From an uncultured Paracoccus sp. (lineage in GTDB: Bacteria; Pseudomonadota; Alphaproteobacteria; Rhodobacterales; Rhodobacteraceae): DNA of 64,000 nt. Shown here one piece after another: positions 53,231 through 62,820 of the stretch (its first letter is position 1; every line of letters begins with the position of its first letter). The stretch lies in assembly GCF_947496875.1 (NCBI RefSeq), contig NZ_CANMEH010000003.1, positions 248,001-312,000 of the forward strand. The letters are read 5' to 3'. The translations under genes were made by a program, and so were the position numbers. Under the pieces are notes generated by a model that was not told the DNA's origin, ran no database searches, and saw nothing but the letters and a program-made list of their open reading frames with translations.

Positions 53231-54827
53231 CGTCACTGCCACCCAGCCGGCGGCCAAGCCGGTCAAAGATCCAGAACAGCGCCAGGCTGATCGCCATCAA
53301 CAGCACCGCGGCGCCGGCGGCGTCCTGCATGCGATAGCGGCCCATCAGCAGGTAGAGCTGCATTGGCAGGGTGGTGCGGTCGCTGTCGGCAAACAAGGTG
53401 ATCACGCCCAAATCCCCCATCGCAAGCGCCGCCGCCAACCCGCCGGCAAAGCCCAGCGGTCGTGCAAGCCGCGGCAGGGTCAGCACCCGCAGCCGAGCCC
53501 AGCGCCGCAGCCCCAGAGAGGCGGCGAGCCGGCCATAATCCGCCTGCACCGTGCGGGCGGCCGGGATCAGCGCCCGCAGCGCAAAGGGCAGCGCCATGAT
53601 CGCGTTGATCAGCACCGTGACCGGCAGGGCCAGCGTTTCCGGTCGCACCCACTCGCGCACCAGCAGGTAGATGCCGGTCCCCAGCACCAGCGGCGAGGCG
53701 ACCAACGGCAGCATCCCCGCGATCTCGATCCAGCGGTTCCGACCCCGGTCCAGCGCCAGGGCGAGCGCGACCGACAGCACCAGGGTCAGCGCCGCCGACC
53801 CCAGCGCCATGAGCAGGGACCGTGCCGCCGCAGTCCATACATCCGCCGGCAGCGCCCCCAGCGCCGGCAGCCCGGGCAGGATCACCGCGGCCATCGGTCC
53901 GATCAGGAACGCCGCGGCGAGTGCGATCGCAGCGACGTCCGCGCCCACCCGCCAGCCGGCCGGCCCGCGCAGGGCCGCACCGCCCCCCATCCCCGCGCCG
54001 AACCCGGGCGGCAGGGTGACGCGCGCGGCAAGCAGGATCGCACCCAGGCTGATCGCCACCTGCACGAGCCCCAGCGTGGCGGCACGCCCCAGGTCGAAGT
54101 CGAAGCGGAACGCCTGATAGATCGCCAGTTCGACCGTCGTCGCACGCGGCCCGCCGCCCAGCGTCAGCGCCACCGCGAAGCTGGTCAGGCAGACCATGAA
54201 GATCACCAGCCACACGCCGGGCAGGACCTCGCGCAGCATCGGTCGCTCCAGGTGACGACCGATGTCCCGCGGCGAAAACCCCAAGCTCTCGGCCAGTCGG
54301 ATCCGTTCGCCCGGAATTCCCTGCCAGCCCTGCAGGATCAGCCGGACGGCCAGCGGGATGTTGAAGAACACATGGGCCAGGACGACCCCTTGCCAGCCAT
54401 AGATCGAAAAGCGCGGCAGACCCACGGCCTGCAGAGCGGCGTTCACCAACCCCTGCCGTCCGAAGATCTCGACCAGGCCCATGATCGCCACGATCACCGG
54501 CAGGATGAACGGCGCGCCGAGCAGCAGGATCAGCGCGCCCCGGCCGGCAAAGCTGCGCCGGGCCAGCGCCCGGGCGACCGGCACCGCCAGCGCGGCCGAC
54601 AGGCTCGCCGACAGGGCCGCCTGCCACAGCGTGAACCAGATCGCGCGCAGATCCCACGGGCCCAGACCCGACAAGCCGCGCGCCGTCCAGGCAACGGCCG
54701 CGAGCGTTCCCAGGATCAGGACCGCCAGAAACCCGGCGACAACGGCGCCGGCACCGCCGCCGGGGATTTCCCCGGCAACTGGTCCGCTCCAGCGCCGCGG
54801 GATCAGCCGGCGAACGCCCGTAGCCAT
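53220..54827 (-). CDS. thiP: Thiamine ABC transporter permease
   Basis: A 535-residue fused permease with about 12 TM segments and two binding-protein-dependent transport domains. Each half carries an EAA-like loop: EAA-type around LAESLGFSPRDIGRHLERPML in the first and LAASLGLRRWARLRVLTLPRL in the second. The start overlaps the thiB 3' end by 25 bp. It is the membrane part of the thiamine/TPP uptake system. Confidence 0.88.
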   Translation of the reverse strand: MATGVRRLIPRRWSGPVAGEIPGGGAGAVVAGFLAVLILGTLAAVAWTARGLSGLGPWDLRAIWFTLWQAALSASLSAALAVPVARALARRSFAGRGALILLLGAPFILPVIVAIMGLVEIFGRQGLVNAALQAVGLPRFSIYGWQGVVLAHVFFNIPLAVRLILQGWQGIPGERIRLAESLGFSPRDIGRHLERPMLREVLPGVWLVIFMVCLTSFAVALTLGGGPRATTVELAIYQAFRFDFDLGRAATLGLVQVAISLGAILLAARVTLPPGFGAGMGGGAALRGPAGWRVGADVAAIALAAAFLIGPMAAVILPGLPALGALPADVWTAAARSLLMALGSAALTLVLSVALALALDRGRNRWIEIAGMLPLVASPLVLGTGIYLLVREWVRPETLALPVTVLINAIMALPFALRALIPAARTVQADYGRLAASLGLRRWARLRVLTLPRLARPLGFAGGLAAALAMGDLGVITLFADSDRTTLPMQLYLLMGRYRMQDAAGAAVLLMAISLALFWIFDRLGRRLGGSDDDA

Positions 54828-55807
54828 GCGTCAAGCGCCGGCTGGCGCAACGCCTCGGCCTGCTCCTCGGGATAGAAGAAGGTCTTTTGCGGTCGCGGCA
54901 GGTCACGAAACGCCTGCGGCAGCTGGTCGGCCGGCAGCCTGGCCGGATAGGACCAGTTGCCTTCCGCGATCATCCCCTGGAAGTCGGGCGACAGAACGTA
55001 ATTCATGAATTGCTGCGCCAGATCCGGCTGGTCGGACCCTTTCAGCCGCGCGACAAGTTCCACCATGAAGTAGTGCCCCTCGGGAAAGATCGCCGCGTGC
55101 TTGGTGCGGTCATCCTCGGCCACGATGTGATAGGCCGGCGACGTGGTGTAGGACAGGACCATATCGGCCTCGCCCCGGGTGAACAGCCCGTAGCTTTCCG
55201 ACCAGTCCTTGGTGACGGTCAACACCTTGGGCGCGAGCTTTTCCCACGCCTGTTCGGCATCCTCGCCGAACACCGCCGTGACCCAAAGCAGCAGCGCCAG
55301 TCCGCTGACCGACGCACGAGGGTCCTGGATGACGATCTTCAGGTCGTCGGGGGCGTCCAGCAGCGCCTGAAAACTGTCCGGCGGATCGGGAAGGCGGGTT
55401 TCGTCATAGACAAACGCTGTCTCGCTCCAGTTGAACGGCAGGAAGATCTCGTCGGTCCATTCGATCGGCAGGGTCAGGGTCGCCACGTCCTGACCGTGCG
55501 GGGCGAACAGCCCGGTTTCGCGCGCTCTGGCGGTCTGGTCGGTGTTCAGACCGATCACGACATCGGCGCGGGTGCGTTCACCCTCCATCAGGATGCGCGG
55601 CAGCACGTCGCCGGTCATGAACTGCAGATCGCATCCGCAGGTGTTTTCGAACCCGGCCTCGATCCCCGGGCCCGGCCCCCACTCGCTGGCGAAGTAATCG
55701 GGCGCATAGACCGTGAACTCCGGTCCTTCCGTCGCCTGCCCGCACTGCGCCGACAGGCTGCAGGCCAGCACGACTGCCAAGGCCACTGGTGAGCGATACG
55801 CCATCAT
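54803..55807 (-). CDS. thiB: Thiamine-binding periplasmic protein
   Basis: A 334-residue solute-binding protein with a signal peptide (VALAVVLACSLSAQC). Landmarks are FTVYAPDYFASEWGPGP, DVVIGLNTDQTARARETGLF, DEIFLPFNWSETAFVYDE, DPRASVSGLALLLWV and SYTTSPAYHIVAEDD, which belong to the ThiB/TbpA family. The ATG at 55807 follows AAGGAGGA; a second ATG is at 55804. First gene of thiBPQ, directly downstream of a TPP riboswitch that should shut the operon down when thiamine pyrophosphate is plentiful. Confidence 0.92.
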   Translation of the reverse strand: MMAYRSPVALAVVLACSLSAQCGQATEGPEFTVYAPDYFASEWGPGPGIEAGFENTCGCDLQFMTGDVLPRILMEGERTRADVVIGLNTDQTARARETGLFAPHGQDVATLTLPIEWTDEIFLPFNWSETAFVYDETRLPDPPDSFQALLDAPDDLKIVIQDPRASVSGLALLLWVTAVFGEDAEQAWEKLAPKVLTVTKDWSESYGLFTRGEADMVLSYTTSPAYHIVAEDDRTKHAAIFPEGHYFMVELVARLKGSDQPDLAQQFMNYVLSPDFQGMIAEGNWSYPARLPADQLPQAFRDLPRPQKTFFYPEEQAEALRQPALDAWLRAFAG

Positions 55808-55849
55808 CGCGGTCCTCCTTTGCGACGGATGACGGAGAGAAGGAGCAGC

Positions 55850-55945
55850 AAAACCTTTCCCTCCGCCGGTGCAAGCCGGATCAGGTTCGACGGGTTCGCG
55901 ACCGCAGCCGCATCTCAGCCCGATGATAGGCACCCCGAGGTAGGC
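55850..55945 (-). ncRNA. TPP riboswitch (THI element)
   Basis: On the thiB strand the conserved parts appear in order: CGGGGTGCC, GGCTGAGATGCGG, GAACCCGTCGAACCTGATCC, GCACCGGCGGAGGGAAAGG. ACCT at the 5' end can pair with AGGT at the 3' end as P1. It lies ~45 bp before the thiB start and probably masks its ribosome site or causes early termination on binding thiamine pyrophosphate. Confidence 0.95.
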
Positions 55946-56077
55946 TGACCATGGCGCGGGCCCGGCATCCGCGCAACCCCGATCTTTCCGGCGACCGGCC
56001 CCTCGCCCGCCGATCCTTGCCGCACCGCGTCCGCCCGGCTATCGCAGGCCGAGATCGCACAGGATGGACCCGGACAG

Positions 56078-57178
56078 ATGAGCGTCAACACCTTCGGCCG
56101 CATGTTCCGCTTTACCACCTGGGGGGAAAGCCACGGGCCCGCACTGGGGGCGACGGTCGATGGCTGCCCGCCCGGCATCCCCCTGACCGAGGCCGATATC
56201 CAGCCGCTGCTGGATCGCCGCCGGCCGGGCCAGTCGCGGATGACGACGCAGCGCCAGGAAGCCGACGCGGTGCGGATCCTGTCGGGCGTGTTCGAGGGGC
56301 GCACCACCGGCACCCCGATCCAGCTGATGATCGAGAACACCGACCAGCGGTCCCGCGACTATGGCGAGATCGCGCAGGCGTTTCGACCCGGTCACGCCGA
56401 CATCACCTACCACCAGAAATACGGGGTCCGCGACTATCGCGGGGGTGGCCGATCCAGCGCCCGGGAAACCGCGGCGCGGGTCGCCGCCGCGGGGGTCGCG
56501 CTGGCGGTCCTACGCCAGCTGGTGCCGGACCTGCGGATCACCGGCTACATGGTGCAACTGGGCGCGCTGCAGATCGACCGCGCCCGCATCGACCTGGACG
56601 AGATCGGGCGCAACGACTTCTTCTGCCCCGATCCGAAAAGCGTCGCGGCCTGGACCGAGCATCTGACCGCCATTCGCAAGGATCAGGACAGCATCGGTGC
56701 CGTGGTCGAGGTGGTCGTGCAGGGCTGCCCTCCCGGCCTCGGTGCGCCGGTCTACGCCAAGTTGGACACCGACCTGGCGGCCGCGATGATGTCGATCAAC
56801 GCGGTCAAGGGCGTCGAGATCGGCGAGGGCATGGCCGCCGCCGCGTTACGCGGCAGCGAGAACGCCGACGAGATCCGCATGGGCCCGGCCGGTCCGGTCT
56901 ATGCGTCGAACCACGCCGGCGGCATCCTCGGCGGGATTTCGACGGGACAGGCCATTCTGGTGCGCTTTGCCGTCAAGCCGACCAGCTCGATCCTGACACC
57001 GCGGCAGACGATCAATGCAGCGGGTGAGGAGATCGACCTGGTCACCCGGGGCCGTCACGATCCCTGCGTCGGCATCCGCGCCGTGCCGGTGGCCGAGGCA
57101 ATGGCCGCCTGTGTCGTGCTGGACCACCTGCTGCTGGACCGGGGCCAGACCGGCGGGGTGCGCGGCGAGATCGGCTGA
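56078..57178 (+). CDS. aroC: Chorismate synthase
   Basis: A 366-residue flavoenzyme converting EPSP to chorismate, the last step of the shikimate pathway. Family blocks are [18 protein letters not shown] at the N-terminus, [60 protein letters not shown], and [16 protein letters not shown]. It is divergent from the thiBPQ riboswitch. Confidence 0.95.
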   Translation: MSVNTFGRMFRFTTWGESHGPALGATVDGCPPGIPLTEADIQPLLDRRRPGQSRMTTQRQEADAVRILSGVFEGRTTGTPIQLMIENTDQRSRDYGEIAQAFRPGHADITYHQKYGVRDYRGGGRSSARETAARVAAAGVALAVLRQLVPDLRITGYMVQLGALQIDRARIDLDEIGRNDFFCPDPKSVAAWTEHLTAIRKDQDSIGAVVEVVVQGCPPGLGAPVYAKLDTDLAAAMMSINAVKGVEIGEGMAAAALRGSENADEIRMGPAGPVYASNHAGGILGGISTGQAILVRFAVKPTSSILTPRQTINAAGEEIDLVTRGRHDPCVGIRAVPVAEAMAACVVLDHLLLDRGQTGGVRGEIG

Positions 57179-57319
57179 CACCGACGCGGTCCGGCTGCGC
57201 TTGACGCGGCCGGGGCGCCGGTCCGCTGCAACGCAGCTGCGGATGCACCCGGCCTGGCCGCCTTGACACGCCCTGCCCCCCGGTTCACCTGTCGCGGGTC
57301 ACGACGGCGAGAGGCCACC

Positions 57320-58690
57320 ATGTCCATTCCTCAACAGGGCGGCGGCCCGATCGAACGGCGCGAGCAACTGGCCGAATACATCTCCTCGGGCGAAAAACCC
57401 GTGAATGACTGGCGGATCGGTACCGAGCACGAGAAGTTCGGCTTCTGCTGGGACACGCTGACGCCGCTGCCCTATGACGGCCCACGGTCGATCCGCACCA
57501 TGCTGGAAGGCCTTCGCGACCGCTTTGGCTGGACCTCGGTCATGGAAGGCGGCCACATCATCGGCCTGGAACGGGACGGGGCCAACGTCTCACTGGAACC
57601 GGGCGGACAGCTGGAACTGTCGGGCGCGCCGGTCGAGACCATCCACCAGACCTGCGACGAGGTGAACGCCCATCTCGCCGAGGTCAAGCAGGTCGCCGAC
57701 GGCATCGGGGCGGGGTTCATCGGCCTGGGCGCCGCGCCGATCTGGACGCAGGACCAGATGCCGATGATGCCCAAGGGCCGCTATGCGCTGATGACGCCCT
57801 ACATGGAAAAGGTCGGCACGCTGGGCACCCAGATGATGTACCGGACCTGCACCGTGCAGGTAAACCTGGATTTCGCGTCGGAAGCCGACATGGTGCAGAA
57901 GCTGCGGGTCGGGCTGGCGCTGCAGCCGGTCGCCACGGCGCTGTTCGCCAATTCGCCCTTTCTGGACGGACGCCCGAACGGGATGAAGAGCTGGCGCAGC
58001 CACATCTGGCAGAACCTGGACGAGGCGCGTACCGGGATGCTGCCCTTCGTGTTCGAGGACGGGTTCGGTTACGACCGCTGGGTGGACTACGTTCTCGACG
58101 TGCCGATGTACTTCGTCTATCGCGACGGCCGATATATCGACGCGCTGGGTCAGTCGTTCCGCGATTTCCTGAACGGCCGCCTGCCCGCGCTGCCGGGCGA
58201 GGTGCCGACCCTGTCGGACTGGGCCGACCACATGACCACCGCGTTCCCCGAGGCTAGAGTCAAGAAATACATCGAGATGCGCGGCGCCGATGGCGGACCG
58301 TGGCGGCGGTTATGCGCGCTGCCCGCGCTGTGGGTCGGGCTGCTTTACGATCAGGGCGCGCTGGACGCCGCATGGGATCTGGTCAAGGATTGGGATCACG
58401 ACACGCGCGAAGGGCTGCGCCGGGCGGCCTCGCGCGACGCGCTGGCGGGGCAGGCGAACGGCGTAAAGCTGCGGGAGTTGTCGCGTGAAGTGCTGGACAT
58501 CGCCGAGGCGGGGCTGCGGGCACGCGCCCGGCCCGGCGCCGGTGGCCTGATCGGGGATGAGACGCATTTCCTGAATGCGCTGCGCGAGGCCGTTGACACG
58601 GGCCAGACCCCGGCGGACGAGCTGCTGGCCAAGTACCATGGCGAATGGCAGGGCGACCTGACCCGGATCTATCCCGAATACGCCTACTGA
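57320..58690 (+). CDS. gshA: Glutamate-cysteine ligase (plant/alphaproteobacterial type)
   Basis: A 456-residue ligase making gamma-glutamylcysteine, the first step of glutathione synthesis. Diagnostic stretches are WRIGTEHEKFGF, SLEPGGQLELSGAP, FIGLGAAPIWTQDQMPMMPKGRY, GTQMMYRTCTVQVNLDFASE and FANSPFLDGRPNGMKSWRS, with YFVYRDGRYID later. The ATG at 57320 has GAGAGG upstream; the frame is open for 19 more codons without family likeness. The glutathione synthetase gene is not adjacent. Confidence 0.92.
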   Translation: MSIPQQGGGPIERREQLAEYISSGEKPVNDWRIGTEHEKFGFCWDTLTPLPYDGPRSIRTMLEGLRDRFGWTSVMEGGHIIGLERDGANVSLEPGGQLELSGAPVETIHQTCDEVNAHLAEVKQVADGIGAGFIGLGAAPIWTQDQMPMMPKGRYALMTPYMEKVGTLGTQMMYRTCTVQVNLDFASEADMVQKLRVGLALQPVATALFANSPFLDGRPNGMKSWRSHIWQNLDEARTGMLPFVFEDGFGYDRWVDYVLDVPMYFVYRDGRYIDALGQSFRDFLNGRLPALPGEVPTLSDWADHMTTAFPEARVKKYIEMRGADGGPWRRLCALPALWVGLLYDQGALDAAWDLVKDWDHDTREGLRRAASRDALAGQANGVKLRELSREVLDIAEAGLRARARPGAGGLIGDETHFLNALREAVDTGQTPADELLAKYHGEWQGDLTRIYPEYAY

Positions 58691-58710
58691 AGACGCGGTC
58701 AGTTCCGCCG

Positions 58711-59016
58711 TTACATGCCTTCGCCGAAACAGTCGGCGACCAGCGCCTGCAGCGCATCAGCCAGTTCCCCGGCCTGCGGTCCGGTGGTGGTGACGGTGAT
58801 CGTGCTGCCCCGCGACGCCGCCAGCATCAGCAGGCCCATGATGGAATCCCCGGATACCCGCTCGCCATCCTTTTCGATGGTGGCTGTCGCGTCGAATTCT
58901 TCGACGGTTTCCACGAACCGGGCGGAGGCGCGCGCGTGCAGGCCTTTCTCGTTGATGATCCGCAGATCCCGGGTGACCGCGTCCGGCGGCCCCTCCGCGC
59001 TCAAGTCCCCGCCCAT
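58711..59016 (-). CDS. HPr phosphocarrier of the nitrogen-type PTS
   Basis: A 101-residue HPr-fold protein. The phosphoacceptor H27 is in INEKGLHARASARF and the regulatory S58 in SGDSIMGLLML, the site phosphorylated by HprK. It passes phosphate to the adjacent EIIA in a signalling PTS without sugar transport. The first ~15 residues extend beyond the core HPr. It overlaps the EIIA gene end by 16 bp and is the last gene of the hprK-rapZ-EIIA-HPr cluster. Confidence 0.9.
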   Translation of the reverse strand: MGGDLSAEGPPDAVTRDLRIINEKGLHARASARFVETVEEFDATATIEKDGERVSGDSIMGLLMLAASRGSTITVTTTGPQAGELADALQALVADCFGEGM

Positions 59017-59420
59017 TGCAGAGGACCGGCATCGGCAGACAGGTCATAGCTGTTGATGTATTTGCGCCCTGCATCCTTGGCCAGCGACACCGCCTCGGGG
59101 ACCGGCAGGTGGCGGGACTTGGCCAGCTTGACCAGCATGGGCAGGTTCGCACCGTAAAGGATCATCCGCTGCCGCTCGCTGCAGGCGAGGATCGACAGGT
59201 TCGACGGCGAACTGCCGAACAGGTCGGTGACGACCACGACACCCTGGCCGCGGTCGACGGCATTCGCGGCATCGCAGATTTCCTGCTGCTTGGTCGCGCG
59301 GTCATGGTCGTCTTCCATGGTGATGGCGCGAACGCTCGACTGCGGGCCGACGACGTGTTCCACTGCGGCGAGATATTCGCGCGCCAATCCGCCATGCGCG
59401 ACGATGACGATTCCGATCAA
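59001..59420 (-). CDS. PTS EIIA component of mannose type
   Basis: A ~139-residue EIIA(Man)-fold protein. The phosphohistidine is in IGIVIVAHGGLAREYL. Other typical blocks are GQGVVVVTDLFGSSPSNLSIL and YGANLPMLVKLA. Start choice is uncertain: a TTG at 59420 gives the family-typical MIGIVIVAHGG N-terminus and has TGGAAG upstream, while an ATG at 59435 adds five residues but has no ribosome site. It receives phosphate from HPr and acts in regulation. Confidence 0.88.
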   Translation of the reverse strand: MIGIVIVAHGGLAREYLAAVEHVVGPQSSVRAITMEDDHDRATKQQEICDAANAVDRGQGVVVVTDLFGSSPSNLSILACSERQRMILYGANLPMLVKLAKSRHLPVPEAVSLAKDAGRKYINSYDLSADAGPLQWAGT

Positions 59421-59448
59421 AGACTTCCACCACATGCAGCCGCGCGGA

Positions 59449-60399
59449 TCATGCCGGCCCCGCGTCGCGGGCCGGCCGAGCCGAAACCGCAGGGGCCGTC
59501 GTGCGGCGTTCCAGTTCTCGATGACGTTTTGACACCTGCCAGCCGGCCTGTGCAAGCGCAACGGCCATGTTTTCCGTCAATGTGACGGAACGATGCTGTC
59601 CGCCCGTGCAGCCAAAACCGATCGCCAGGTGCGATTTCCCCTCCTCGACCTGTGCGGGCAGGGCAAACAGGATGAGGTCGCGAATCCGTTCGAAGAATTC
59701 GGCGTAGCGTGGATCGTTCATGACGAAATCACGCACCGCCGCATCACGACCGTCCAGCGGGCGCAGCGCCTCCACCCAGTGCGGATTGGCCAGGAACCGA
59801 CAGTCGAACATCATGTCGATGCCCCGCGGAACCCCGCGCTTGTAGCTGAATGACTGCACCGAAAGGGTCAGCCCCGCACCGGGTCGCGGATCGAAGAACC
59901 GCACCAGCTCGGCTCGCAAATCGTGCGGCGACAGGTCGGTCGTATCGATCAGCACGTCGGCGCGCGAGCGGATCGATGCGAGCAGGTCGCGCTCGGTCAG
60001 GATCGCCGCAACGGGTGAACCTTCCTCGGACAACGGGTGCCGGCGCCGGGTCTCGTTATAACGCTGGACCAGCCGATCGGTGTCGCAATCGAGATACAGG
60101 ACCTCGCAATCATGCGCGGGGTCGCGCGTCAGCCGGTCGATCAGCTCGATGACGTTGGCGGCCGAGAATTCCCGGTTGCGCACGTCTAGTCCCAGCGCCA
60201 TGGGCGTGGGCCGACTGCGACCGTCCAGCAGGCGCGGAACCAGCGACAAGGGCAGGTTGTCGATAGCCTCGTAGCCCACATCCTCGAGCGCGCGGATTGC
60301 CGTGGAGCGCCCGGCACCAGAGGGGCCGGTGACCAGAACCAGCCGCTGGGCGTGCAGCTCGCCGTCGGTCTTGTGCTGCAAGGTGGCACCCTGCCCCAT
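59449..60399 (-). CDS. rapZ: RapZ-type RNase adapter / P-loop nucleotide-binding protein
   Basis: A 316-residue RapZ/YvcJ-family protein. Walker A is [10 protein letters not shown] at residues ~23-32, followed by [18 protein letters not shown]. The C-terminal domain carries [29 protein letters not shown] and [17 protein letters not shown], the diagnostic ends. In E. coli it senses glucosamine-6-phosphate and directs small RNA processing; in alphaproteobacteria the role is less clear. It sits between hprK and the EIIA gene. Confidence 0.92.
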   Translation of the reverse strand: MGQGATLQHKTDGELHAQRLVLVTGPSGAGRSTAIRALEDVGYEAIDNLPLSLVPRLLDGRSRPTPMALGLDVRNREFSAANVIELIDRLTRDPAHDCEVLYLDCDTDRLVQRYNETRRRHPLSEEGSPVAAILTERDLLASIRSRADVLIDTTDLSPHDLRAELVRFFDPRPGAGLTLSVQSFSYKRGVPRGIDMMFDCRFLANPHWVEALRPLDGRDAAVRDFVMNDPRYAEFFERIRDLILFALPAQVEEGKSHLAIGFGCTGGQHRSVTLTENMAVALAQAGWQVSKRHRELERRTTAPAVSARPARDAGPA

Positions 60400-60834
60400 C
60401 TAGCTGTCCTGGTCCGCGCGGCCCGCAATCAGGTACTGCCGCAATGCAGCATGAAAATGTGGCTGGTCGGATCCGAGCACAAGAGGCAGACGGACCCCCA
60501 GCAGTTCACGGGTGCGACAGGGCGGCAGCCGCTGCTCTTCGGTTCGGCCCAGATCGACCACGAGCGCCAGGCGGGTCGGGCCCGCCGGCTTCGCCCGCAG
60601 GATACCGACCCCCCGCGCCTCCACGCAACCGCGCAGCGTATGGGGCGCGTCCGCGAGCACGGCGTCCCCTTCTCGCCACAGGCGCACCCGATCATCCGCG
60701 ACCAGTTGCCCGCCCACGGCCATCAGCATCAGGCACAGCGTTGACTTGCCCGCACCTGCGGGACCGATCGCAAGAAGACCGTTCCCCGAAACCGATACCG
60801 CCGATGCATGCTGGACGATCGAATCATCTGTCAT
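60400..60834 (-). CDS. hprK: HPr kinase/phosphorylase, short alphaproteobacterial form
   Basis: A 144-residue protein lacking the N-terminal domain of Firmicute HprK, as usual in alphaproteobacteria. The P-loop is GPAGAGKST at residues ~24-32. VALVVDLGR-type and LVADDRVRLW segments follow, with the HprK signature-like stretch RGVGILRAKPAG. It phosphorylates HPr on Ser, setting carbon/nitrogen balance. It stands first in the cluster. Its start is ~180 bp from pckA on the opposite strand. Confidence 0.88.
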   Translation of the reverse strand: MTDDSIVQHASAVSVSGNGLLAIGPAGAGKSTLCLMLMAVGGQLVADDRVRLWREGDAVLADAPHTLRGCVEARGVGILRAKPAGPTRLALVVDLGRTEEQRLPPCRTRELLGVRLPLVLGSDQPHFHAALRQYLIAGRADQDS

Positions 60835-61012
60835 GCAGCGAGCTTGACGGATTTATGATTAACAAACGGCTGGATAACGGAAATTTTTGCACCTGTTTGC
60901 GATAACATAAGCTGGTGGCGCTAACGTACCCACCCCTGCGCTTCCTTCATCAATGGCTCATGCTATAGCCGGCCGGTGCGTTGCAGCCGCACCCATTCCA
61001 CAGGAGCATAGT

Positions 61013-62608
61013 ATGGCCGATACCCGCGTGAACCCCGCCTTCCGGCTCGAGGACCAGGGACTGCACGGGCTCGGGGCGGTGCATTATAACCTGCTGGAAC
61101 CGGCCCTGATGGAAGCGGCGATCCGGCGCGCCGAAGGCCACCTGGGGCTGGGGGGCACCTTTCTTGTCAGCACCGGCGCCAAGACCGGGCGTTCACCCAA
61201 GGACAAGTTCGTGGTCCGGACGGCGTCGGTCGAAGACAGCATCTGGTGGGACAACAATGCCGCGATGGAGCCTGCGGCCTTCGATCGGCTGTACCAGGAC
61301 ATGGCCGCCCACATGCAGGGCAAGGAGTACTTCGTTCAAGATCTGTATGCCGGCGCTGATTCGGATCAGCGGCTGGACGTGCGTGTGATCAGCGAACTGG
61401 CGTGGCACAACCTGTTCATCCGGCATCTGCTGCGGCGGCCGGACCCTTCCGAACTGGCAAGTTTCACGGCCGACTGGACAATCATCAACTGCCCGTCGTT
61501 CAAGGCCGATCCGGCCCGGCACGGCTGCCGCAGCGCGACGGTGATCGCGATGAACTTCGACCGCAAGATGATCCTGATCGCCAACACCGGCTACGCGGGC
61601 GAGAACAAGAAGGCCGTGTTCACGCTGCTGAACTACATCCTGCCCGAGCGGGGGGTGATGCCGATGCACTGCTCGGCCAACCACGCGCCCGGCGACACCG
61701 ACGACGTGGCGGTCTTCTTCGGGCTGTCCGGCACGGGCAAGACCACCCTGTCGGCGGACCCGTCCCGTGTGCTGATTGGCGATGACGAGCATGGCTGGTC
61801 CGACAAGGGCACCTTCAACTTCGAAGGCGGCTGCTACGCCAAGACGATCAACCTGTCCGCCGAAGCCGAGCCGCAAATCCACGCGACGACGACGCGGTTC
61901 GGCACCGTGATCGAGAACATGGTCTATGACCTGGTGACGCTGGAACTCGATTTCGAGGACAGTTCGATCACCGAAAACATGCGCTGCGCCTATCCGCTCG
62001 AGGCAATCTCGAACGCCTCCGCGACGGGGCTGGCCGGAGAGCCCAAGAACATCATCATGCTGACCTCGGACGCCTACGGGGTGATGCCGCCCATCGCGCG
62101 CCTGACACCGCAGCAGGCCATGTATCACTTCCTCTCGGGCTTCACCTCCAAGACGCCAGGGACCGAGGACGGCGTCATGGAACCGCAGCCGACATTCTCG
62201 ACATGTTTCGGGGCGCCGTTCATGCCTCGCCGGCCCGAGGAATACGGCAGGCTGCTGGCCGAGCGGATCGGAAAGTCGGGTGCGACCTGCTGGCTGGTCA
62301 ATACCGGCTGGACGGGCGGCCCGTTCGGAACCGGCAAGCGGATGCCAATAAAGGCGACTCGCGCGCTGCTGACCGCGGCCCTTGACGGGTCGCTGAACAA
62401 CGCCGAGTTCCGCACGGACCCGAATTTCGGGTTCGAGGTTCCGGTCAGCGTACCGGGAGTCGACGACACGCTGCTGGACCCCCGGCAGACCTGGGCGGAC
62501 GGCGCGGCCTATGACGCCCAGGCGGAAAAGCTGAAGTCCATGTTCCGCGAGAATTTCGAGCAGTACCTGGACAAGGTCGATGAGGACGTGAAGGCCGCCG
62601 CGATCTGA
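61013..62608 (+). CDS. pckA: Phosphoenolpyruvate carboxykinase (ATP)
   Basis: A 531-residue ATP-dependent PEPCK. Landmarks are [32 protein letters not shown] [12 protein letters not shown], the P-loop [13 protein letters not shown], and [21 protein letters not shown]. It turns oxaloacetate and ATP into PEP for gluconeogenesis. The ATG at 61013 has AGGAG 7 bases upstream; the open frame reaches 60953 but codes non-family residues. In relatives it is regulated by ChvI, whose gene usually lies next door but is missing here. Confidence 0.95.
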   Translation: MADTRVNPAFRLEDQGLHGLGAVHYNLLEPALMEAAIRRAEGHLGLGGTFLVSTGAKTGRSPKDKFVVRTASVEDSIWWDNNAAMEPAAFDRLYQDMAAHMQGKEYFVQDLYAGADSDQRLDVRVISELAWHNLFIRHLLRRPDPSELASFTADWTIINCPSFKADPARHGCRSATVIAMNFDRKMILIANTGYAGENKKAVFTLLNYILPERGVMPMHCSANHAPGDTDDVAVFFGLSGTGKTTLSADPSRVLIGDDEHGWSDKGTFNFEGGCYAKTINLSAEAEPQIHATTTRFGTVIENMVYDLVTLELDFEDSSITENMRCAYPLEAISNASATGLAGEPKNIIMLTSDAYGVMPPIARLTPQQAMYHFLSGFTSKTPGTEDGVMEPQPTFSTCFGAPFMPRRPEEYGRLLAERIGKSGATCWLVNTGWTGGPFGTGKRMPIKATRALLTAALDGSLNNAEFRTDPNFGFEVPVSVPGVDDTLLDPRQTWADGAAYDAQAEKLKSMFRENFEQYLDKVDEDVKAAAI

Positions 62609-62820
62609 ACGGTGCAGCAGCCGGCGCCGTGCTGGGGTTCGCCGACTTTGATCGCGGCCCAAGCACTGCGTCCTGCCGAGGCGGTTCGGGTAACTCCTGG
62701 CCGGCCCCTGCGACGGTCGGCGCGAGATTTTCCGCCGATGCCGCACCGCAGAGAATTGACGGCGCAACATTCCGTCCCTAATTCGGGTGCGCGAGGAATA
62801 AAGTTGCGGAAAGGGGTCGC

